Positions 1-12,400 of a DNA stretch of 64,000 nt are shown piece by piece; position 1 is the first letter of the stretch, and every line of letters begins with the position of its first letter. Position numbers and translations under genes: made by a program. The notes below the pieces were generated by a model. The model was not told the DNA's origin. It made no database searches and was given only the letters and a program-made list of their open reading frames with translations. The DNA is from Phylloscopus collybita (taxonomy: Eukaryota; Chordata; Aves; Passeriformes; Phylloscopidae), in NCBI GenBank assembly GCA_027886175.1, contig JAJNNQ010000023.1, forward strand, positions 646,001-710,000, in the 5' to 3' direction.

Positions 1-65
1 TATTAATGACCTTGGCACCAGAGGTAAGCGTGCTAATGAAACCTGCTGCCGACACAAAGCTGGAG

Positions 66-88
66 AGCAGCAGCAGCAGCAGCAGCAC
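66..88 (+). repeat. (AGC)n triplet run
   Basis: About seven AGC units in intron 7 of STX8. Confidence 0.95.
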
Positions 89-2680
89 ACAGGAGAGCTG
101 GGACTGGACAGGGGAAAAAGTGGGTGACTGTGAGGATGAATGGAGGAAGGCTGAAATGCCATGGGATGGGAGAGGAAGCCACGCTCTGGGGATAAACAAT
201 GGCTTTTGCTGCAAGCTGGAAAGAAAACGAACTCGAGTGGAAAATGTTCAAGAGTGAGAAAGGCCCCAGGCAAACAGCTGAAAACCAAAATGACTGAGGC
301 ACCAACGTGCTGGACTTGCAGCATTTCCAACAGCCAGAGAAGGGCTGGAGCTGCTGGGCAAGGCAGCTCAGGGGGTTTGCAGAAAGCCAGGACTGTGAGC
401 AGGCTCCAGGGATGCTGCACTCGGCTCCTGTGGTTCAACATCCAAAAGGTTTAAGGAGGAAGAAGGGTAAAAAAAAAAGACTTGATTAATTTAGGAGATT
501 CAAATGTAAAGACACTTGTCCAGCCCTGCAGAACAGAAGCTGGGAGGGCACACTGAGTGATCTCTTGGACACACACATTTGAAAATTAAAAAAAAAAAAA
601 AAAAAAGAGGAAGGAACTATTCAGGACAGCAGAACAAGGGCTGCACGTGGGCATCATGAAGCATCCCTGACAAGTCCAGGCTGGAAATAAGTTTATGACC
701 ATTTCAGCCTTCCAATAGGAGTAATGGGGGGGAAAAAACAAGCTTGTTCTCTGAAACTTCTCCTGAAGGGATCCTCTGACCCAGAAGGTCCCATCTTTTC
801 CTGCCCAACACACACGGAGCTGGCAGCACCAGGACATGCTGAGCTTCCCACCTGCAAGGGGAGCCACAAAGAAAATCCAAACCACCTTTTTTGTTTTTTA
901 CAAAAAAAAAAAAAAAAAACAAACCAAACCAAACCAAACCAAAACCCTGTTTGTGACTGGTCCATCCTCTTCCATCAGCTGAATCCATTCCAACACCTCA
1001 GCACCAGCAAATATTTGAGAAGTGAACACAGTGAGTGTGAGGAGGAGGAGGAAGAGGAGGCAGAGCAAGGCCATGAGCTGGCTGGAGGGCACAAGGGCAC
1101 TGCAGGAGTGAGCACCAGGCTGGGGGACACTGCCAGCAGCACAGGTCTCATCTCAGGAACACAGAGAAGTTGCCAGGCCAAGAAATCTCATCCCATGGAA
1201 GGCTGGACAGGTGACTCAGAGCAGTGCAGCTGTCAGGGCAGCACTGAGGAACATCAGTGTAACTCCTCCAAGAGTCAGATTGCAGGAAAGGCTGATTTCA
1301 TGGCAACTGAACCAGCTCCTCCTCTCCACTGAGAAAAAAAAAACAAAACAAAACAACAAATGGATGGGGACTTGCTCATCTAAACACACAGGGCACGTCA
1401 GAGGAACAAAGCTGAGCAACTGCCATCCTCATTTATAAAACAAATTAAATCCGTGGCAAAAAGAAGCAAAACTCAGAACAGAGAGATCACAGAACCTGGC
1501 AGAAAAAGGCCCCAGCCTGCATGAATCATTATTTTCTGGAGGAAGCCTCATATAATCCAAACTACCCTGTTTTAAAACAAACCAAACCTTCCAAAAAACT
1601 CCAATTAATGGGTTTAGCCAAGCTCTGTTTTAAATTCAGGTGTTTTGGTAAGATTCAAAGAAACCCCCCCAGCTGGTACGGATTAATTTGATGTAGTTTA
1701 CACCCTGCTTTTGGCATCCCCCAGCCCTCCCTGAGCAGGGAGGCAAAGGGGAGCTGAGAGCCTCCACCTGGGGCTGAGGGAGGTGATTAGATTGCATTGC
1801 CATCTTGTGGAACAGGAGGAAACCAGGGCAGGGGAAAGTGCTCAGGCACCTCTGTGCAGCGGGGTGGTGCTCTCCAGGACACAGCTCCTGCCCCAGAGGA
1901 GCTGCTGGGGTTGTTCCTCCCTCTCCTCATTGCTCTGAAAGGGCAGAGGGATGCACACAGGGAGAAGGTGGCCTGCTGCCCTCAGGCTGCTTGCAAGGGG
2001 ATGGACACAGACTCATCTGTCAGAAATAAAAATTCTCTCTCCTTTTTTTTTTTTTTTTTAATTTTTTTTTAAATTTTTGCTTGTTTTTACTGTGACACAG
2101 TCACGATTTTCTGTGTTGCTCCCCCACGAAACAAAAGCAGCTCTTCTCTCTGGCTGCAGGAGAACACCAGAGAGTGAGTGACTGGGGTAGGCCCAGGGGC
2201 AGAGCCAGCAGTGCCAGGGTCCCCTCCCCAGTGCATGGTCACCTTCCCTGCCTCAGCAGGACCTGAGGAGCATTTCTGATTCCACACATGGAATTCTGAT
2301 TCCACACTGGGCTCAGCTGCAGCCACCTCTGCACAGGTCACATCTTCCAGCCTGAGCTGCTGGAATCCCCTCAGCTCCTCCAGACACAAACACTGGAGGA
2401 TGTTTTACCACAGCCAAAGCCTGGCTTAACCACCCTCTCTGAGGGAGCTGCCTACTTGGGTCTTTAGGGAAAAGAACCCAACCAAAAACCCCACTAGAAA
2501 ACTGAAGGACGGGGGGAAAGTTACCCCAAAAAGCCCCAAGGCCCTGTTTGCAGCCAGGCTGGGAGCAAGGGGAGCAGCTCCCTGCTCTGGTTCCTGTCCC
2601 AGGGGAGGCCTGGGTGATGAGGTGGGCACTGGGGACAGGCTGGACTGGGGACGGCTTTTCCAGCCTCAGTGACTCCCTGA

Positions 2681-3178
2681 GCCCTGGAACTCCAGCCCAG
2701 CCAGGTGGGCACTGATGGGTCAGACCCTAAACTGGTGTGAGAATGAGCCCTGGAACTCCAGCCCAGCCAGGTGGACACTGATGGGTCAGACTCCAAACTG
2801 GTGTGAGCCCTGGAACTCCAGCCCAGCCAGGTGGGCACTGGTGGGTCAGACTCTAAACTGGTGTGAGAATGAGCCCTGGAACTCCAGCCCAGCCAGGTGG
2901 GCACTGATGGGTCAGACCCTAAACTGGTGTGAGAATGAGCCCTGGAACTCCAGCCCAGCCAGGTGGGCACTGATGGGTCAGACCCTAAACTGGTGTGAGC
3001 CCTGGGACTCCAGCCCAGCCAGGTGGGCACTGGTGGGTCAGACCCTAAACTGGTGTGAGCCCTGGAACTCCAGCCCAGCCAGGTGGGCACTGGTGGGTCA
3101 GACCCTAAACTGGTGTGAGCCCTGGGACTCCAGCCCAGCCAGGTGGACACTGGTGGGTCAGACCCCAAACTGGTGTGC
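2681..3178 (+). repeat. 60/66-bp minisatellite, 8 copies
   Basis: Units begin at 2681, 2747, 2807, 2873, 2939, 2999, 3059 and 3119. Each reads gccctggaactccagcccag, ccaggtgggcactg, then gtgggtcagaccctaaactg. The 66-bp form carries an extra gagaat. Both lengths are multiples of three, which keeps both strands open. Confidence 0.97.
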
Positions 3179-6100
3179 CCTGTGACCTGGGCTGCACCTG
3201 ACTGGGCTCACTGGGGCAGGAGGCAGCTGGCCCAGGGTGGAGAAGCCCTGCAAGCCAGCAGTGCCAAGTGCAGCACTGACCCGAGCTGGCTCTGGTGCTC
3301 CAAACCCACACAACACCAGCTCACCTGTCCCCAGGGAGCACCAGCATCCTGAGGCACGGGCTAGAGGAACTCAGGGAACATCTTCTGGACTTTCATGGGC
3401 TTTTCACAGGCATTTCAGGCTGGAGGAATTGTTCCTGTGGGGACAGGGAGAGGGTGGCCCTGGGGGGCCTGAGGTTAAACCATGACACCCCCCCAGCATC
3501 TCAACATTAATTATACTTCACTTTATTTGCAGAATTTTAAATGCAGCTCTTAAGAGCACGTTCTAAAGGGTAAAGTTTCCAATAGAAAAGCTATTGAGAA
3601 ATGGTTAGTGAGTGTTACTGTGCAGAAAGGCCTAAAGGTGCCCAAACTGGAAGAGAGAGCACAAACCAACCCAGGAGTGAGGCTGAAAAGTCAGGATGGT
3701 GCACGCAGCCACGCCTGGAGCAAAGCTGGTCCAGGCAGCCTGACACTCGACTGATGATGATCTGTGTGAACACCCTGGTGAAAGCTCAGTGCAAACCCCT
3801 GAAATCCCAGAAAACTTACACATCCCAGCAGCCCTCCTAATGCCCAGCACTGACTGGGAAGGCACAGAACAATGCCAGGCAGCCTGCAAACATCTGCCTG
3901 AGGATGACTGATGACTTTCAACAATCATTTCATAAATGCAGCAGGGCTGGAGCCCATCCCGTGGCCCCTCTGCTGCTGCAATCCCAGTGCCACCAGTGTG
4001 GGGCTGCCCCAGGGCACCCAGGGAGCCAGGACAGCCTTCCCTGGGCTGTCAGCAGCTCTGGGGCCAGCCAGAAAAAACGGCCCTGAAAATAAAGCTGTGA
4101 ATGAAACAACCCACCCAGGGCAACCTGAGGGGTTGTGCCAGGCCCAGGCAGGGCAGAGGCAGCTCCTGGGCCAGGCAGGTAATGCCAAGGGCATGGCCCA
4201 AACCCCAGCCCTCACAGCTGGAAACGAGGTTTGCATGAGAGGGAGATGTTGAAATATTGATTAAAGTTGGGTTTCACCAGCAATACTTTGATTTTATGAT
4301 TACACTGGCTGCTAACAAAAGACACACCCATTAATGCATGACATTCCTGCTTGTAAAACAGGGATTATTCCATTATTCCAGCCAGTGTGCTCCAGCACAG
4401 GCACTCATCAGGAAAATAAAAAGACATCACGACTTCAAAAAGGAGGGAAAAACACATTAACAGCCACATGCTGGAACAGAGTGCAGACTGGCTCTGAGGA
4501 AGGATGGGGTGAGCAAGGGGGAAGGCTGAGCACTGCACCCTGCTTTAAACCCAAAGGAAGGCACCAAACCCAAGGAGTCATTGAAGATTTTATCTTTTAA
4601 ATGATTAAAAAAAGGCACTCTGGCAGCTGCCAGTTTTCCTGCTGCTTGGCCTCATTCCAGGGATAACCACGGGTACAGGGAGGGTGTTTCTCACCCCAGC
4701 ACACCAGGTCATTGCAGTGCCAGGGACGAGGGTGGAAAAGGGATGGGAGGAACGCTGCTGAAGCCTGTGTCCCCAGCTTTACTGCTCCAAGCTCCCCCTG
4801 GGCAGGAGGCAGCAGCCATCCGAGGCAATGTGCTGTTTACTCATGCCCAAATTGTTATGCAAACACAGGAGGACCGATGGGAGCAGAGGGAGCAGGCACC
4901 AGAGGCAGCACTTCTCACCAAAGCAAAATGTTTTTCAATGTGCAAAGGGTGAGAGAGGTCACCCCCCAAGGAATCCAGCCCAGGAGCCTCCCAGCCTTGG
5001 CTTCTCCCATCCTCCTCCTCCTCCTCCTCTGGAATTCCCCAGGCAGCCAGGATGGGTTAAAGAGGCAGCCTCATCACACAGCAACGTGTCTGGGGCTGCA
5101 CTTGCATGAGGAACCTAAAACTGGGGAGAAATCCCTCCTGGATGCCAGGGGCCTGACTCCCTGCCCGCCCCCCACATCCAGCTGAGCTGCCCTGGGCTCG
5201 TGAGGAAAACGAAGCCACAGGAATTAAGGGGAGCCTCCAAAGGCACACAGGGGTACTCAGCATCACTCAAGTGCACTTAGTTTTAAATTAAATCCATCTT
5301 GCACCAAGGTCCAAGATGTAAAATGAAAGAGTCAGTCATGAACCCTGCAGTCACGCCCTTAATTCCATCTGCAGTTGGTACGAGGGAGCTCGGAGACAAA
5401 CGACTCTGACAAGTCAACTTTAACCCCCAGAAGAAGCCCCAGGTTTTCATCAACCTACATCAACCAGGCTTTCAAAACGTTCCCACTGATGGAGAACCAA
5501 ATAAATCCCTGGAGTTGTCAGTGCTGGAAAGATGCTTCACTGCCAGTCCAAGCTGGGGAGCTCCTGCAGCCAGAGCCTCACCCCACAGAGTGAACTCTCC
5601 CACCAGCCACAAACAGGTGGTGAGCACATCAGCCCTTGGCCTTCTCTTTACTGAACTACATAACCCAAATTTCCACAAAAACCAAATTTCAACAACTTCT
5701 GACTCCATGTCAAACTTCTGCAGAGCACTGTGAGTCTTCCAGCAGGACAAAAACCACAGACACCAGAAGCAGACATGCTGCTCCCAGAGCTGAACTGCCA
5801 CCACCTCCCCAGGGACTCCATCCCCCAGTCAGTCACTCTCCCCACACAGAGACATTTTCTGCCATCACCCACGGCATCCTGCCCTGGTCAGTGCTCCCAG
5901 CCTGCCTGTGACTGTCACCTCTCCCTGGCTCTCTGGAGAGGGAGGCCAGCTCAGCCTCAGCAGCTTGCACATCACTCCAGGAGTCAGCAGGCAGGATTTC
6001 GTGCCTGGCAGGCTCTGAGGGCTGCTGGGCTAAGAGCTGATTCCTGCAGGACAGCCCCAGGAGCTCCCCGCTGTGCCAGCTGTGTCAGAGCCGCCGGTAG

Positions 6101-6386
6101 CAAGTTGGTGTCAAGCTAATTAACATGCACAGCCCTAATTTCAAACCGTTTCATACAATCAGGATATTGTGCAAGGCTGGAGTCAAATGGCCCAAGGAAA
6201 TCAACTGCACCAGCACTTCAGCACAGCCAGTCAGACCTGCTGGAGATGTTTGGAGTGCTGGGCTTTGTGCCTTTGAAAGAAGCTGTCCTTGGGGGAGCAC
6301 AGCAATTAGCAACATGTTAATAAGTGCCCATCATCAGCCAGGAAGTGCCCTGGTATCAAAGGATCTGTGCTGAGGCCGTTTCCTAC

Positions 6387-6488
6387 CACAGGACGTGGAT
6401 TTCTTGTCCACCAGCTTCACGTGCCGTGTCTGGCTGCGCAGCCGCCCGTCCGTGCTCTCCACCAGGTTGGTGAGGTCGTCGATGATCT
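6387..6488 (-). CDS. STX8: STX8 exon 7 (SNARE motif, second half)
   Basis: The 102-bp exon encodes [20 protein letters not shown] and [13 protein letters not shown] plus one base of the next Gly codon. It completes the SNARE helix. The cttcccccag acceptor and TGTG|gtagga donor place the membrane anchor on one more exon. Relative to mammals, changes such as NTDEKL to STDGRL are conservative. Confidence 0.96.
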
Positions 6489-9400
6489 CTGGGGGAAGAG
6501 GAACAGCAGCATGAAACCCCAGCCCAGAGCAGCCCTGCTCGCCCACCCTCCTGCTGAGAGCTGCAGGATGGGAACCAGCTGCATCCTGCAGAGCTCACAT
6601 CACTGGAAAGGTCCAAATCCTACCAGAGACCTGGGACTCGCTGCTGTGCTCCACTGCAAGAGTGGAGGGGAAAGTACAGCCTGAAGTGGAGGAAAAAATA
6701 CAGCCTGACACAGCAGCATCAGCCCAGGGAGTACAGGATGATGGCAGCCACCAAGCTGAGGTGAATTCCCTCACTGAGCCACAGTGCCCGTGCTGCAGGA
6801 AATCTGGAATTGCAGTCCCTGGAACAGCATCGCAGACATGGTCCCCACACCACATCCAGCATCTTCAGAAAGGCCTCTGAGTGCACTCAGTGCACACAGC
6901 CACTGAGGTCACAAAGCCCTGCCTGGGTTCCCTCCTGGAGCTGTGGCTCTGGCAGCTCTCCCTGCAGCCCAGAGGATCCTCTGGGAAAAGGAAAAGTGGG
7001 CAAAGCTTCCCCTACACCGAGTTCTAAGAGAGGAGGAAGGAACACTTCCAGCCAAGCCACCCTCAGCCTCCTGTCACTGATGGCTTTAATTTTGTCATGG
7101 AAAGCAGAGCTGGTACAAGGCTGGCACTGAGAGAGGCTGATGGGATGGCTGAAAATGGAAAGCCACATTCAGGCCCTGAAGTTCCCCCTCACTGCCTGTT
7201 ACGCTCTGATTTCCCTGGAACACACAGCCCGTGCTCCTGGTGTCTGAACACACCCTGCAGGTAGGAAAGGCTTCCTTTGTGCATGACAGGTCAGGAGAGG
7301 ACAGCAGGCAAGCCCTGAGTGCTGTGCACAGCCTCCTGCTCTGCTTCCCCCTCCAGCACTCTCCCCACCACTGATCCCTGGTCTCTGCAAGTCCTGCCTC
7401 CCTCTGAGCCAGGCTTGGGGACAGTGGCAGTGCCCTGGGCTCCTCTGTACCCCAGCAGGTCCTGGCACTGCAGCTCTGCCCTGAGGAAACCCTGGGTTCA
7501 ATGGCAATTAAGCAACAAAAGCAGAAGTCAGAGCACCCAGCACCCAGTGAGCAAGGCAAAGTGCTACCCTGCCCAGAGGTATGGCTCATCACCCTGCATG
7601 GATCATGGATGTTTGGCAGAGGGTTAAAGAACATCTAAAGAACATGACTCCCACCCACAGGATGCCCTTATTATTAAACCTTTATTTAGGATTTTGACTG
7701 TATTCCTTCAAACAGAAGATTTCCCAAATGTCCCTACAAGCACAAAGGGGGTGACAGTGAAGAGGGCATTCCTTGTACCTCCCAAACCTCCCTGTGGCAC
7801 AGGAGCAGCAGTGCCAGTGTGGGACATCAGCTCCTGCAGCCTCCCTGCTGCCATCCCTGCCACACCAGGAACTGAATGGGAATGGTTTTCTCCACCATTC
7901 ACCTTCCCAGAGCAGATCACAGAAACTCCTGAGCTGGGAGGGCCCCACAGGGATCACCCAGGGCAGCTCCTGGCCATGCACAGACCCCCCAATAATCCCA
8001 CCCTGGGCATTCCTGAGAGCTCTGGGGCTGTGCCCATTCCCTGGGGAGCCTGGGCAGTGCCAGCACCTCTGGGGGAAGAACCTTTCCCTGCTCTCCAAGC
8101 TAATCCTCCCCTGACACAGCTCCAGCTGTTCCCTCAGGTCCCAGATGTTCATTATGGAGGGTGTTTATGTTCTCAGGCTTATCAAGGAACAAGCCCTGTA
8201 CCAAATACAGATAAAAGCAGTCTGATTGTACACAGAGATAACAGAAACCACACAGAATTATCAAAGTTCTGCAGGCACAAAGGAAATGTCCAAGGCACAT
8301 GGAGCACGGAGGTTTTGCTCTCCTGGAGAGCTGAGACATTTAAGCATCATCCTTGCAGGGCATGTTTCCATCTGCTCCACAAACACTCTGTCATCTCCAC
8401 TGAATCCCTATGTAAAATGATATCAGCAGCTAAAAAAAAACCTGCACTTTGAAAATATACAGCTTTCCTCCAACATGAGCTCCTGATTCACGTCCTGCAG
8501 CCCAAACCATCCCAGGATCCCCACAAAGGGAGGGCAGAGGGCAAACATCAACCAATTCCCTGTGCTTTATCCTCTGGGCCTGACCCATCCACCAACACTG
8601 CTCCCCTGGAACCTGACTGAGTCACAAAACACATTTATATATCAATATCTATGGAGAAATGCTTCTTCCAGGATGTCCAGGGCAGCCCTTTGGTTCAGAA
8701 ATGAGTCCTGGCAGGGGGATGGGAAAGGAGAGGCTCTACACAGAATCCCAACTGCAGTGCCTTGGGCTTTGAAATGATGACAGAAAATTTTCCTGCTCAC
8801 ATTTGTTCTCATTTAGCTACAGCTTGTTCACCAGGATGTTTTTCAAGGAGGGTCTGGTCAGTGTTGGCAGAGGAAAGTCTCCAATTTCCCAAGCATGCTT
8901 ATCACTTTGTCCTTGACAACGATGGGAACTTGCAGCACTTTTTTTTTTTTTTTGGTGGAGAGGCAAACATGAGCAGTCCTGCCCTTGCAGGCAGCATTGT
9001 CCTGCTCTTCCTGTGTGCTGAATCACGCAGGGCAGATAAAGTTTCCCCAAAAATACTGTTGGCTTTGCAGATGTCAGACCTGGGAAAGTTGGGTGGGAGG
9101 GGGAGGAGAGTGAATACAGCCCAAGGCTCAACCAGCACCCAGCCCTTTGATGTCTCAGTTGGGACCTGGAGAATTCTGCAGTGCTCATGGCAGGACCTGG
9201 GGGTCTGAGCTGCTGCAACTGGGAGGAAGCACAAGGAGGTTTTGACCCCACACCCAGCTGAACCAGGAGTCCAGCCCAGCAGGCTGCCCAGGCCAGAGTG
9301 CCCCTGTAACCAAAAACACCCACAGAGAAACATCCATCCCTCCATCCATCCCTCCATCCCTCCCTCCCTCCATCCCTCCATCCATCCCTCCATCCCTCCA

Positions 9401-12400
9401 TCCATCCCTCCCTCCATCCATCCATCCATCCATCCATCCCTCCATCCCTCCATCCCTCCCTCCATCCATCCATCCATCCCTCCATCCATCCCTCCATCCC
9501 TCCATCCATCCCTCCATCCATCCATCCCTCCATCCATCCCTCCATCCCTCCCTCCATCCATCCATCCATCCCTCCATCCATCCCTCCATCCCTCCATCCC
9601 TCCCCTGCACCCACAAACCCCCTGTGGTGGTGACACCCAAGCACAGGGCAGTGCTCAACCTCCCTGAAGATGAAATATTTCCCCCCACTCCACAGCAAAA
9701 TAAATCAATGGATAAGGCAGAGTTGAAAATGAGCACTGGATCCCTCAGGTGGGCACCCACGGCTCAGGACGCCCTCAGAGCACTGACACCCCACAGGCTC
9801 CCACCTTTCCTGACCCACCTGCGACCCCCTCTGCCCTTCAAGCTGGCAGTTCCACGTTCCACCCCCTCCCATTTAGCTGGCTATGCAAGGCACAGGCTAA
9901 AAAAAGAGGGAGAGAGACCTGAAAGGAGGGAAGGAGGCAGGTCCCCCCGGCGGGAGGGAGCAGACGGGGAAGGCGGGCTGGCTGCTGGTGACCTTCCAAA
10001 GGACGTTCCTGTAACATGGCACTGCAAACCACAACCCAGCCAGCAGCACTGAGCCAGCCAAGGTCTCCTTCCAGGGAAGGCAGGATCTTGAAGCAGAAGA
10101 TGAAAAACCCAGTGCCCAGCACTGAACTCGGAGTCACTTCGGCACAGGCGAAGTGGGAGAGGTTTGGAGGTCAGTGCTGGAGGTCAGCTCGGCCAGGAGC
10201 TGCTCCATCAGCAGGGGCTGCTCAACAACCACTGTCCCCATCCCTGCACAGGTGTCCCTGTGCTGCCCCCAGGCAGGCAGGAGGCTCTGGAGCTGAGCAG
10301 GAGCTGAGGCAGCCCAGCACTCCCCAGGGGAAGTGTCCAGTCCCTGCAGCAAGGCAGAGGCACGTCCAGGTCACCTCAGCTCCCTCCTGCCAGGCCCTGG
10401 TGGGGAAGCACCACCTGTCCCTGCAGATCTGGATGCTTTTCCTGGTGATCCAAACTATAAAATCTGGGATGGAGCCCCCAGCAAGGGCAGGATTTCTTCA
10501 GGTGTGTGTCAGACAGCAAAATACAGGTGGCACCTGAGGTCAGCCTGGACACCCCTGAAACCAGGGCAGAAGTCATGGCAGGTCTCCTTTGGGGACACAG
10601 GCTCCTGCAGCCGTGGCACAGCCATGGAGAGGGCAGGGGCAGCCCCTCAGGAACCTGGGATCAATTCCACACGGAAAACACCCAAGGAAAGGGCAGCAAA
10701 GGCAGCCCGTGACAGGAAAAACGTAGCTGATATATTCTGACTTTTTTGTTTTGTTTTGTTTTGTTTTGTTCCAAAATCACCCAGCAGCAGTTTCTGATCT
10801 TAGAAAAAGTGGTTTGGACAGTGCAGAGCAGGCTGAGTGAAAAAGAATCATCCCTGAGGAAGAGTGGGAGAGGCTGGAAGTGCAGCCCTCTCCCATTCCA
10901 ACACAACTCTGCCTCCCAGGAAGGGGAGAGGTGTTCACTGGAAAAGGCCTGAGCAAAGTGAGGAAACCCTCCTCCTGGTTTGTTTTTTTTTTCTTTTTTT
11001 TAAACCAAATGAATTTTGGTTTTGTTTAATAATTTGCATTAAATGTGCACAGGAACAACCTTGCAGCAGTGGTAAGGGTGGACTTACAGACCTCCCTAAA
11101 ACCACATCTGCTAAAAGCTGAAAAAAAAAAGTAAAGATTTATGCAAAGGACACCAAGGGAAGACAGATGATAAAAAACTGAGCAGAAGAAATTGTCTGGG
11201 ACCCTTGGAATTTCTCAGGACAAAAAAAAAAAAAAGCTCATCCTTCATTTCCTCTTCCCTTCAGAGCCTTTGCTGCTGCCGTGAAAATCAGAAATGTTCT
11301 GTCTGAGTTCCTGACATCACCAACAGCTCCTGGGAGAAGCTGGCTGTGCTTCTCTCCAGCCATGGATAATTTCAGTGCCCCCCAGGGGCCAGCAGCCCCC
11401 CAGGCCGGAGCTGTAACTCATCCCAGCAGGAAGGGAACACAAAGCCTGGCTGAGCCTGTGCTGGCCAAAGGGATCCCTCTGCTCTTCTCCTCTGCTGCCC
11501 CTCCAAAGGCCACCAGAGCCCAGGCCTGGGTTTGCCCAGGCACAGACACAGCCCCTCCATTCCAGCAGCGCTCCCAGCTGCCTTTCCCATCTTCCCATAT
11601 TCCCAAATCTCTGCTGACATTCCCAACAACCCCTCAGTCTGGGGCTGGACGCCTCAGCCAGCCCCATCCTGTGTCAGCTCAGCCATCAAGCCTTCCTGCA
11701 GCTGGCCAGGGGTTTTCCAGGAGAGCAGCTTTCCCTGGAAAGCCTTTGGGAGATGGCAAACCCAGCCCAGCTCCAGGGACCGGGACCCTGGGGTGCCCTT
11801 CGTGCTGGAGCTGCTCCCTGGCCAGCCTGAAGGGAACAACCAAATGGAATTCTGCTTTGCCAAGGAAACAAGGAGCCCAAACTCTCCCAGAGAGCAGCAA
11901 CTCCTGTTCCTGCTCTTTCAGCCACTCTGCCTTTCCTCCCTCTCCAGCCCCAGAGCTCAGCCATGCCCAGCCAGGGCGTGAGATCCCACCACAAATGAGC
12001 ACCCCACCACCAACCCCTGCAGGGCCCCAACAGCAGCCAGGACACAGGGGTGCAGCACAGGGATCCAGGTGCACATCCAGCCACAAAACTCTGCCACTTT
12101 GGGGGGGACAAGCCCCAGTGGGAGGGGCAGCACGGGGACACGGAGGGGGCCCTGTCCCTGTTCCTCCTGTCACGGAGCTCCTCCATGAGAGATGAAACAC
12201 CTGATCCTGGGGAAATGGGCAGCTCCTCACGGGAGTGAAAGCCAGGCAGAGCTAGAGAGCATGAGGAACTTCATCTTTCATTTTGCAGGAAACCATGATG
12301 GGGTTTCCCCAATCTTTCCTCGCTCAGGAGCAGGAAAACAACCTGGTCCCTTTCTTTCCATCCTGTGCCTCCCTCTCTCTGCCCATGTCCCACACAGCTG

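Larger units (their letters stand above)
1..6386 (-). other. STX8: STX8 intron 7 (partial)
   Basis: The stretch left of exon 7 should be the last intron of STX8. I looked on the minus strand for the hydrophobic tail-anchor exon and saw none. It holds an AGC triplet run (66-88), A/T-rich tracts at 590-606, 901-945 and 2042-2076, and a 60/66-bp minisatellite at 2681-3178. Nothing else is recognised. Confidence 0.75.

Noticed and set aside
898..1092. Hydrophobic minus-strand frame (LLCLLFLLLLTLTVF) as the missing STX8 tail-anchor exon
   Set aside because: It arises from GAG triplets and does not match the conserved anchor after TSCG. No correctly phased acceptor joins it.
9185..9760. Frames of IHPSIPPS and GWMDGWMEG
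   Set aside because: Tetranucleotide microsatellite.
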